NCBI GenBank assembly: GCA_002391425.1
Contig: DGEZ01000108.1
Span: 1 to 13,260, forward strand
Reading direction: 5' to 3'
DNA: 13,260 bases
Origin: Micrococcales bacterium UBA3913
Lineage (GTDB): Bacteria; Actinomycetota; Actinomycetes; Actinomycetales; Microbacteriaceae
Both the position numbers and the translations under genes were made by a program. Positions within the stretch are counted from its first letter, which is position 1, and each line of letters starts with the position of its first letter. The notes below the pieces were generated by a model. That model ran no database searches. It saw only the letters and a list, made by a program, of their open reading frames with translations, and was not told the origin of the DNA. Below are positions 6,622 to 13,260 of the stretch, in pieces.

Positions 6622-6846
6622 TCAGGACCCGAATCCGATGCGGCGAGTTTCCTCGGCGCCTACCTCGATGTAGCCGATGGTTCGCGTCGGGATGATGAAC
6701 TGGCGTCCCTTGTCGTCGGAGAGCCGCAACGTGGGCGAATCCTTGGCAATGGCTGCGGCGATGGTATCCGCGAGCTCAGCAGGATCAGCCGACGTCTCGA
6801 CGACGATTTCACGTGCCTGGTTCTGGATGCCGATGCGAACGTCCAC
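6622..6846 (-). CDS. DUF3107 family protein
   Basis: A 74-residue soluble protein beginning VDVRIGIQNQAREIVVET and ending with YIEVGAEETRRIGF. This is the compact DUF3107 pattern found across actinobacteria (mycobacterial Rv3208A/TB9.4). Its function is not established. The start is GTG at 6846, preceded by GGAGGA with four to five bases of spacing, a strong Shine-Dalgarno that decides this start. A much longer open frame continues upstream on the same strand but lies antisense to adnA and lacks family similarity. It diverges from adnA, with 87 bp between the two starts; DUF3107 genes and adnAB are also near each other in mycobacteria, which supports both assignments. Confidence 0.88.
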   Translation of the reverse strand: MDVRIGIQNQAREIVVETSADPAELADTIAAAIAKDSPTLRLSDDKGRQFIIPTRTIGYIEVGAEETRRIGFGS

Positions 6847-6879
6847 GGTTTCCTCCTCTGTCGGCGTCTGCCTCCACAC

Positions 6880-6885
6880 AGGATA
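6880..6885 (-). promoter_or_regulatory. Candidate -10 element for the DUF3107 pair
   Basis: TATCCT on the minus strand fits TANNNT and lies 33 bases upstream of the DUF3107 GTG. This implies a leader of about 26 nt that carries the GGAGGA ribosome-binding site at the right place. A clear -35 is not seen. The element shares an 87-bp intergenic region with the adnA promoter, back to back. Confidence 0.5.
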
Positions 6886-6920
6886 CGGCCTTTGCCTGAG
6901 TGTGTGTCGGCGGCAGCCTC

Positions 6921-6934
6921 TATCGTAAGTGATA
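6921..6934 (+). promoter_or_regulatory. Leaderless-type promoter for adnA
   Basis: TATCGT at 6921-6926 fits TANNNT and is followed by exactly seven bases before the adnA ATG at 6934. There is no Shine-Dalgarno upstream of this ATG (bases 6927-6933 are AAGTGAT). Together these point to a leaderless transcript starting at the A of the ATG. The -35 region is not recognisable. I see no clear LexA box (CGAAC-N4-GTTYG type), so SOS control is not supported. Confidence 0.55.
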
Positions 6935-9900
6935 TGACGGCGGTACACGGACCAGGCGGTGCGAGGGTGGAGCTGTCTGCACGCCAGCGCGAGGTTGTCG
7001 AAAGCGCTGCGCCGCTGCTGGCCGTGGTGGGGGCCGCCGGCAGCGGCAAGTCGGTCACATTGGTCGAGAAGGTGGCGGCGCTTGTGGCAGCCGGGGCTGC
7101 TGCCGAGGAGGTCCTCGTGCTCTCCCCGACGCGAGAGTCCGCCCGCTCGCTGCGCGAGCAGCTGGACATGCGTCTCGGCGTAGTCCGTTCGGGCCCGTCC
7201 GCGCGGACCCCGCAATCCTTCGCCTTTGAGGTGGTGCGGCACAGCTACCTGTCCCGGGGGCGCACTCCACCTCGGTTGCTCACCGGGGGTGAGCAGGAGG
7301 CACTCATCTCCGACATCCTCGACGGAGAGAACGCCCTCGGGCGCGTGCCCGCGTGGCCGGAGAGCATCGACGCCTCTATACGAGCGCTCGCAGGTTTCCG
7401 CCACGAACTCCGGGACGTCATCGATCAGTGCTCGCAGTGGGGGGTGCGTCCGGCTCAGTTGCGTGAGTCCGGTCGGAAAGAGTGGGTCGCGGTCGCGGAC
7501 TTCATCGATGAGTACCGCGCGGTGGTCGCGACCCTGGACCCGCTCCCGCTGACGGCGGCGGAGCTGATGGCTGAGGCGACTCGACTCGTGGAGACGCAGA
7601 CCGGGTGGCCGGCGGAGTTTCCAGCACTCCGGCACGTTGTGGTCGATGACATTCAGGAGTTCACGCCGCAAGGCGCACGCCTGCTGCGGGCCCTGGTCGG
7701 ATCCGGTGCGACGCTAGCGACGTTCGGCGACCCGGATACCGCGACGAATGAATTCCGGGGGGGATCGCCGGAGCTTGTGACGGGTCTCGTGCGTGACATC
7801 GATCCGAATGCACCCCTGATCGAGCTGACCGTGTCGTACCGCACGCGTGGTGCAATCGGGAGGGTGATGCATGCCGTCACGGGCATGATCGGCTCAGCGC
7901 GTGCGGGCGGACAGCGCAAGGCCTGGGTGCCTCCTCAGCTGCGAGAGGGACCAGCGGATGTCCTGGCTGCGACGTGTGCTTCGGTATCTATGGAAGCCAT
8001 GGCGATTGCTCGCGAACTCCGCCGCCGGCATGTGGTCGATGGCGTTCCGTGGTCTGAATGCGCGGTTGTGGTGCGCAGTAGTGCGCAGGCGGAGGCTGTG
8101 GCGCGGGCGGTGGAGGCCGAAGGGGTGCCCGTTCGCGCCTCCGGGCGTCCGCAGTTGTTTCGGGAACATCCAGCCACCTTCCCCCTGCTGCTCGCAGGTT
8201 CCATAGCCACTGGGGTGCGCGTACCGAGTTCGGCCGATTATGAAACCCTGCTGCTGAGTTTTCTCGGCGACATGGATGTCGTCCAGTTGCGCAGGCTGCG
8301 GCGCGAGCTCCGTCGTGAGGAACTCGCCGCGGGAGGCTCACGCAGCGCAGCAGACCTTCTGGTTGAGGCATTCCAGGCTCAGGCGGGATTCGCCTCTCTC
8401 GGTCCGGTGGCTCGCGCGGCGCAGTCCCTGGCTACGGTGCTGAACCGTGCTACTGCAGCGGCAGAGGGGGACTCCGCTGTGCAGGTGCTGTGGCGGTTGT
8501 GGGATGCCGGCCGTGTTGACGGGGTCCCGGTGGCCCAGTCGTGGCAGCGCCGGGTGCTTGCCGCGGGGGAGGACGCCTCAGCCATGTCGCGCAATCTGGA
8601 TGCGGTCGTCGCCCTGTTCGCCACGGCGAGTCGGTTCACCGAACACGCCCCGGATGCGCCTGCCTCAGAGTTCTTCGCGGAGCAGTGGCGTCGCCGTGTA
8701 GCGGACGATGTGATCACCCCGTCGGTGAGCCGGGACGCCGTTTGGGTGGGAACCGCCGCACAGCTGGTGTCGCGCAGCTTCGACACTGTGGTGATTGCCG
8801 GGTTGCAGCAGGGGGTGTGGCCGGATATGCGATTGCGCGACACGCTGCTGGGCGCGAGACGCATCTCGCGCGGGGGTGAGCGGCACGCCCCTGAGGATGA
8901 GAGACGTGAGGTGCTGCATTCGGAGCTGCGACTGTTTGCCCGGGCCGTGTCGTCGGCGCGCCGACGACTTGTCGTCACCGCGGTGGACAGCGAAGACGAC
9001 ACCGCCTCCGCACTGTTCCAGATAGTCGCGGCGGAGCAGACCGAATCCTGGCACCCGGAGTCGGTCGGTCACTCGTACACGCTGAGGTCCTTGGCCGCTC
9101 AGCTACGTCGGGAGCTGGACACCTCGGACGACCAGGATGCCATCAACGCTCTCGCCCTCATGAGCCGGGAGGGGGTCTCCGCTGCGGACCCGCAGAGGTG
9201 GCATGGTCTCCTCGCGGTGAGCTCTGCGGAGGGCATCCGGGAGATGTCGCCGGACGAACCCGTGCGGGTCAGCCCCTCTGGTGTGGAGTCCTTCGACACG
9301 TGCGGGCTGGGCTGGTTCCTCGATCGTTATCGGGGCCGAGAAGGTGCTGTCTCCGCCGGGGTGGGCACCATCGTGCACGCCGCCTTCGAACGTGCCGGGG
9401 ACGACGCGAGTGTGGAGTCCTTGGCGCAGATTGTTGACGACGGCTGGACGAACCTGACCTTCGATGTCGACTGGGAGTCCCGCTGGAGACGGTCGAAGGT
9501 CCAGGGGATGCTCGAGAAGCTGATCTCGTACCTAGATCACGTCCGTGCCGAGCAGCGCCGCCGCGTCGCGGCAGAGATCGACTTCTGCGTGGAGGGGGAG
9601 TCGTTTGTGCTGCCAGGAACGATTGACCGCATTGAGGTGGATTCCGACAATCGCGTGCACATCATTGACCTGAAGACGTCCCGCAATGCGATAACCCGCG
9701 ATGAGGCGAAGACAAACCCGCAGCTGATGAGCTACCAGCTTGCGGTTCTCGACGGGTTACCGGGAAGTTCCGCGGATGCGGCGGTGCAGGACCGTATCGT
9801 CGGGCTGGAGCTTGCCCAGGCGGGCTTGCTCTACGTGGGGACCTCGGCGAAAGGGTATGTGGTGCGCATCCAGGAGCCACTCACCGCGGAACAGCGGGCC

Positions 9901-10035
9901 GCCTTCCGGGCGCATTTGCACGAGGTGGCCGAGGGGATGTCTGCCGCAGAGTTCGTCGCACGGCTGGAGTCCCACTGCGTGAGCACCGGGTACGCGCCGT
10001 GTCGGATTCACCTGGTTCCGGCGGTGACAGAATGA
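6934..10035 (+). CDS. adnA: AdnA-like subunit of the AdnAB helicase-nuclease
   Basis: A 1033-residue protein with an N-terminal UvrD-like motor and a C-terminal PD-(D/E)XK nuclease, the AdnA architecture (mycobacterial AdnA is about 1055). AdnAB resects double-strand breaks in actinobacteria. Walker A is intact (GAAGSGKS, K39). Other motor motifs are degenerate: motif II is D238-D-I-Q-E rather than DExQ, motif III reads GDPDTATNEFRGG without the usual QSI, motif V lacks AKGLEW (AAQLVSRSFD), and motif VI has AVSSAR where AdnB has ALTRAR (S674 for the arginine). The nuclease keeps H815 (GTIVHAAFE), D898 (GTIDRIE), D912 and K914 (IIDLKT). Cysteines C790, C1015 and C1023 flank the nuclease core, as in iron-sulfur-stapled nucleases. 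ATG 6934 is chosen because it fits a leaderless promoter and sits 17 codons before the Q-motif glutamine. Its stop overlaps adnB by ATGA. Confidence 0.92.
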   Translation: MTAVHGPGGARVELSARQREVVESAAPLLAVVGAAGSGKSVTLVEKVAALVAAGAAAEEVLVLSPTRESARSLREQLDMRLGVVRSGPSARTPQSFAFEVVRHSYLSRGRTPPRLLTGGEQEALISDILDGENALGRVPAWPESIDASIRALAGFRHELRDVIDQCSQWGVRPAQLRESGRKEWVAVADFIDEYRAVVATLDPLPLTAAELMAEATRLVETQTGWPAEFPALRHVVVDDIQEFTPQGARLLRALVGSGATLATFGDPDTATNEFRGGSPELVTGLVRDIDPNAPLIELTVSYRTRGAIGRVMHAVTGMIGSARAGGQRKAWVPPQLREGPADVLAATCASVSMEAMAIARELRRRHVVDGVPWSECAVVVRSSAQAEAVARAVEAEGVPVRASGRPQLFREHPATFPLLLAGSIATGVRVPSSADYETLLLSFLGDMDVVQLRRLRRELRREELAAGGSRSAADLLVEAFQAQAGFASLGPVARAAQSLATVLNRATAAAEGDSAVQVLWRLWDAGRVDGVPVAQSWQRRVLAAGEDASAMSRNLDAVVALFATASRFTEHAPDAPASEFFAEQWRRRVADDVITPSVSRDAVWVGTAAQLVSRSFDTVVIAGLQQGVWPDMRLRDTLLGARRISRGGERHAPEDERREVLHSELRLFARAVSSARRRLVVTAVDSEDDTASALFQIVAAEQTESWHPESVGHSYTLRSLAAQLRRELDTSDDQDAINALALMSREGVSAADPQRWHGLLAVSSAEGIREMSPDEPVRVSPSGVESFDTCGLGWFLDRYRGREGAVSAGVGTIVHAAFERAGDDASVESLAQIVDDGWTNLTFDVDWESRWRRSKVQGMLEKLISYLDHVRAEQRRRVAAEIDFCVEGESFVLPGTIDRIEVDSDNRVHIIDLKTSRNAITRDEAKTNPQLMSYQLAVLDGLPGSSADAAVQDRIVGLELAQAGLLYVGTSAKGYVVRIQEPLTAEQRAAFRAHLHEVAEGMSAAEFVARLESHCVSTGYAPCRIHLVPAVTE

Positions 10036-13000
10036 GCATCCCCACGTCCCCCCTGGCCGCCCAATTGGGGCTCGATTTCGATCCGACCCCGGAACAGGCC
10101 CGGGTCATCGAGTACACCGGGTCCGAACCGGCGCTCGTCATTGCCGGTGCAGGCAGTGGTAAGACGGAGACGATGGCGCAGCGCGTCGTGTGGCTGGTCA
10201 GTACCGGGCGGGCGGCGGCATCTGAGATCCTCGGCCTGACGTTCACTCGCAAGGCGACGGCGGGGTTGAACACCCGGATCCTCACCCGCCTGCGCAGGCT
10301 CCCCGGCGCGTCGGAGCGCGGCCCGGCGGCACTCCTGGACGCTCCCACGATCTCCACCTACAACGCGTTCGCAAACCAGATTTTTCGGGAGAATGCCCTG
10401 CGCGTGGGGTATGAGGCGGACGCCGGGCTGTTGTCCGAGTCCAGTGCCTGGCAACTGGCGTTCGACGTGGTGTCGCGCTCGCAGGATCCCCGCATTCTCG
10501 AGCTGGACAGTACTCCCGCGCGGGTGACCGGACTCGTCCTGCAGCTCGCACATGCGATGACGGACCACCTCGTGAACCCGGACACGCTGACGCAGGTAGC
10601 CACGGAGCTTCTCCGACTCCGCGAGGTGCCGGGGCCGCGCTATCGCAGCGACATCGCGACTCGAGTGGATGCGGTGTCGACACTGCCCGTGCTCGCGGAG
10701 CTGGCGCAGCAGTATGTGCGGGTCAAGCGCGAGCGCGGGGTGATCGAGTACGCCGATCAGGTTCGGCTGGCCATCCGGGCGCTGGAGCGATCGGACGATG
10801 CCGTGTCCGCGTATCGCAGCCGGTACCGCTACGTCCTCCTTGACGAATACCAGGACACCTCGGTGGCGCAGACCCGGTTGCTGTCGGTGCTGTTCCGCGG
10901 TACCCCCGTGATGGCGGTCGGCGATCCGCACCAGTCGATTTACGGGTGGCGCGGTGCGGCCGCAGGCAATCTGCTCAGGTTCCCGGATGACTTCTCCTCG
11001 CCGCAGCGGCCACGTCGCGTGTTCACCCTGTCGACGAGCTGGCGCAACGACCGCGCGATCCTGGAGGCTGCGAATGCGGTCGCCCGTCCGTTGCTGACGG
11101 GGGATGCTGCAGAGACGGTGGTCCTGACGCCGGGGCCACAGGCCCAGTCCGGGGTGATCAGCTACCGCGAGCATGCCACCGTCGATGAGGAAGCCGATGC
11201 TGTCGCAGATCAGGCGGCGAGCCTCCTGGAGGCTGAGCCCGGCACTTCGATTGCGGTGCTGTTCCGCACCCGCAAGAGCATGCCGGTGTTTGCCCTCGCG
11301 CTGGCGCAGCGCGGGGTTCCGCACCACGTGGTCGGGGCCGGAGGTGCGATGGAGAGCCCCGAGGTTCTGGATCTGCGGTGCACGCTGGCGGTGCTCAGCG
11401 ACCAGGATGCGGGCAACGAGCTGATCCGTCTGCTCACCGGATCCCGGTGGCGCCTGGGTGCACGGGATATCGTCGGGCTGTCGTCCTATGCGCGCGCGCT
11501 GGCTCACGCGAAGGTGGCGTCTGCCCGTTCCTCCGCACAGGTCGTGCCGAGTCGAGATGACATGGTCAGCCTCGTGGATGCGCTCGATCAGCTGCGTTTC
11601 GCACGGGCAGACTCCGACTGGCCAGCGAAATTGTTCAGCCCGGTTGGTTTCCAGAGGTTGACCGATGCGGCTGAGCTGTTCGCTCGGCTGCGCCGAGCCT
11701 CGGTACGCTCCCTGACCGATTTGGTGAGGTTGTGCGAGCAGGAGCTGATGCTCGACGTCGAGGTGGTGGCGAACGCGCGCAACACCCGGCCGCGGCAGAA
11801 CCTTGACGTGCTGCACGCCCAGGTGGCTGACTACGAGCGGACGGTGCCCGAGGCGAGCCTGCCGGGACTGGTCGGGTGGCTCGCACGGGTAGCAGACCAG
11901 GAGGATATCTCCCCGGAGGGAGTCGACACCGAACCCGGGACCGTCCAGCTCCTCACCATCCACGCGGCGAAGGGGCTCGAGTGGGATACCGTCTTCCTGC
12001 CCCGGTTTGTCACGGGGGAGTACCCGGGCAGGGCACAGGACGGAGCCGGTTGGCTCAGCCCCGGCCGTCTGCCCAGCGAACTGCGCGGGGACGCCGCCGA
12101 CATCCCCCAATTCGCCTGGCGTGAGTGCGCTGATACCGTCGCGGTGACAGCCGGTATCACCGAGTATGTGGCCAAGCAGAAGAAACACCTGTTGGCGGAG
12201 GAGCGCAGACTGCTCTACGTGGCGCTGACGCGGGCCCGCCATCGCGTGCTGATCAGTGCGGGGATACTGGCCGCCCAGCGGGCCACGGGGTACGCGCGCA
12301 GCAGTTATCTCGACGAAGTGGAGCCCTACCTCACCGAAAAGCCCGTCGTGGTCTCGGATGAAGATGTCGCGCGCGCCCGCAGTGCGGTGTCTGAGCGTGT
12401 CGAAACCTGGCCTCGTGACCCATTGGGACAGCGTCGGAACCGTATTGAGGAGATCGCGGCCGCTGTGCAGGCGGCACAGCGGGAGGGAGTCTCCCTCCCC
12501 GATGCGGGGCGCTACTGCGACGACCTGCGCATTGTGCTGGCTGAGCGCGATCAGGCTGGTCGCGAACAGGCGGTCATGATGCCGGCGACGATCGCGGCGT
12601 CCCACCTGGCGGCCTTCGTGGGGGACCCGGAGACCGCATTACGCAATGCTGTGCGTCCCGTTCCGGCCGCGCCATCGGCGGCGGCCGCGCTGGGGACGGC
12701 TTTTCACCAGTGGGTCGAGCAGCGCTTTCAGGGATCTCTGGACGAGACTCTCGACCTCGACGGTCTGGAAGCGGACGATTCCACCGAGGCGGCGGCCGTC
12801 GCCTATGATGCCTCCGAACTGAGCAGGCTTCAGGACATTTTCTTGCGCAGCCCCTGGGCGGATCAGACTCCCTGCGATGTCGAAGTGGCGATAACCGCGC
12901 ACCTGGGGGGTATCACGATCCCGTGCAAGCTGGACGCCGTGTTCCAGCACGGTGACCGCTTCGAGATTGTGGACTGGAAGACAGGTGCGAAACCGCACAG

Positions 13001-13232
13001 CGCGGCGGACCTGGAGCAGAAGTCCATCCAGCTCGCCCTCTATCGGTGGGCGTATGCGCAGTGGCGGAAACTCGATCCGGAACGGGTCGATGCGGCCTTC
13101 TTCTATGTCGCCGCGGACCGCGTGGTGCGACCCCAGCACCTGCCGAGTGTGGCGGACCTGGCCGCTAGTCTTCAGAAGATTCGTTCGCGGGACGAACGGG
13201 CTGATACTCCGGGACACCCTCGCGCGAGATAA
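10032..13232 (+). CDS. adnB: AdnB-like subunit of the AdnAB helicase-nuclease
   Basis: A 1066-residue UvrD-like motor fused to a C-terminal PD-(D/E)XK nuclease; mycobacterial AdnB is about 1100. Motor motifs are canonical: Walker A AGAGSGKT (K44), LTFTRKA, motif II LLDEYQDTS (D271-E272), GDPHQSIYGWRGA, motif V TIHAAKGLEWD (K647) and motif VI YVALTRARHR (R734, R736). The nuclease carries H892 (GTAFHQWVE), D968 (CKLDAVF), D981 and K983 (IVDWKTG), then QLALYRWAY. This is the expected active motor of the pair, with its own nuclease for one of the two DNA strands. The ATG at 10032 overlaps the adnA stop (ATGA), giving translational coupling and a balanced heterodimer; GTG 9999 is a possible but less likely start. 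The last roughly 18 residues after LAASLQK are arginine-rich, look unconserved, and overlap a possible convergent gene. Confidence 0.94.
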   Translation: MSIPTSPLAAQLGLDFDPTPEQARVIEYTGSEPALVIAGAGSGKTETMAQRVVWLVSTGRAAASEILGLTFTRKATAGLNTRILTRLRRLPGASERGPAALLDAPTISTYNAFANQIFRENALRVGYEADAGLLSESSAWQLAFDVVSRSQDPRILELDSTPARVTGLVLQLAHAMTDHLVNPDTLTQVATELLRLREVPGPRYRSDIATRVDAVSTLPVLAELAQQYVRVKRERGVIEYADQVRLAIRALERSDDAVSAYRSRYRYVLLDEYQDTSVAQTRLLSVLFRGTPVMAVGDPHQSIYGWRGAAAGNLLRFPDDFSSPQRPRRVFTLSTSWRNDRAILEAANAVARPLLTGDAAETVVLTPGPQAQSGVISYREHATVDEEADAVADQAASLLEAEPGTSIAVLFRTRKSMPVFALALAQRGVPHHVVGAGGAMESPEVLDLRCTLAVLSDQDAGNELIRLLTGSRWRLGARDIVGLSSYARALAHAKVASARSSAQVVPSRDDMVSLVDALDQLRFARADSDWPAKLFSPVGFQRLTDAAELFARLRRASVRSLTDLVRLCEQELMLDVEVVANARNTRPRQNLDVLHAQVADYERTVPEASLPGLVGWLARVADQEDISPEGVDTEPGTVQLLTIHAAKGLEWDTVFLPRFVTGEYPGRAQDGAGWLSPGRLPSELRGDAADIPQFAWRECADTVAVTAGITEYVAKQKKHLLAEERRLLYVALTRARHRVLISAGILAAQRATGYARSSYLDEVEPYLTEKPVVVSDEDVARARSAVSERVETWPRDPLGQRRNRIEEIAAAVQAAQREGVSLPDAGRYCDDLRIVLAERDQAGREQAVMMPATIAASHLAAFVGDPETALRNAVRPVPAAPSAAAALGTAFHQWVEQRFQGSLDETLDLDGLEADDSTEAAAVAYDASELSRLQDIFLRSPWADQTPCDVEVAITAHLGGITIPCKLDAVFQHGDRFEIVDWKTGAKPHSAADLEQKSIQLALYRWAYAQWRKLDPERVDAAFFYVAADRVVRPQHLPSVADLAASLQKIRSRDERADTPGHPRAR

Positions 13233-13260
13233 GCACGCCGTCATTGCTGTCATTGTCGTC
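13165..13260 (-). CDS. Possible 3' end of a convergent gene (partial)
   Basis: On the minus strand a frame is open from the right window edge to TAG at 13167-13165. It encodes 31 residues, with VLISREGVPEYQPVR in the middle between acidic stretches (DDNDSNDG and ESSED). The composition is not arginine-rich like most shadow frames here and looks like a natural acidic C-terminus. It would overlap the adnB 3' end by 68 bp, in the part of AdnB that looks unconserved. The start and most of the gene are outside the window, so the product cannot be named. Confidence 0.4.
   Translation of the reverse strand, partial: DDNDSNDGVLISREGVPEYQPVRPANESSED

Noticed and set aside
6547..6933. Upstream extension of the adnA frame
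   Set aside because: It overlaps DUF3107 and the small membrane protein on the other strand; the ATG at 6934 fits a leaderless promoter and the family N-terminus.
6847..7671. N-terminal extension of the DUF3107 frame to 349 codons
   Set aside because: The GTG at 6846 has a strong Shine-Dalgarno and starts the family domain exactly; the upstream part is antisense to adnA and non-homologous.
10008..12605. An 865-codon minus-strand open frame
   Set aside because: Fully antisense to adnB, rich in Arg, His and Gln, with no recognisable motif; the adnB frame carries all helicase motifs.
6934..13232. A novel defence or mobile system built on the two large helicase-nucleases
   Set aside because: Architecture, ATGA overlap and neighbourhood match the chromosomal AdnAB repair complex; no phage, integrase or defence partner genes are nearby.

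Overview
The window is a contig-end fragment from a high-GC actinobacterium (Actinomycetota). GC is about two-thirds by eye, and many start codons are GTG or sit in leaderless or weakly led contexts. The gene set and order point the same way: DEAD-box helicase, MiaE-like ferritin-fold protein, DUF3107 protein and the AdnA/AdnB motor-nuclease pair lie close together, as in the mycobacterial region from Rv3201c to Rv3211. The aminopeptidase P, PHP protein and general-stress-protein neighbours resemble Micrococcales, perhaps Microbacteriaceae. That family-level placement is a guess from memory. The first 19 bases are not genomic: they are the Tn5/Nextera mosaic-end sequence, so the left edge is a sequencing artefact. 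Layout: (1) 20-290, the 3' end of a general stress protein 17M-like membrane protein on the plus strand. (2) 291-430, a short convergent intergenic region with small inverted and direct repeats. (3) 431-4175, a leftward three-gene cluster, read in transcription order as DEAD-box RNA helicase, PHP-domain phosphoesterase (RNase AM/TrpH-like) and aminopeptidase P; gaps are about 20 bp. (4) 4176-4306, a divergent promoter region. (5) 4307-6308, a ferritin-fold MiaE-like gene followed after one base by a divergent, short ClC-family anion channel. (6) 6312-6846, a leftward pair: DUF3107 protein, then a 3-TM small membrane protein that ends 3 bp from the ClC stop. (7) 6847-6933, a second divergent promoter region. 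(8) 6934-13232, adnA and adnB with a 4-base ATGA overlap, encoding the heterodimeric double-strand-break resection helicase-nuclease. (9) At the right edge an open minus-strand frame ends inside the adnB 3' end and may be the tail of a convergent gene. Function: the right half is a double-strand-break end-processing module. The left cluster joins RNA remodelling, a nucleotide/RNA phosphoesterase and proline-specific peptide turnover, and may be housekeeping. I found no CRISPR array, transposase, phage gene, tRNA or rRNA, and no clearly new defence system. The most unusual things are the divergent ClC protein (altered anion-binding motifs, no internal proton glutamate) coupled to a ferritin-fold protein that seems to lack its metal ligands, and two promoters with an identical leaderless TANNNT-N7-start layout.
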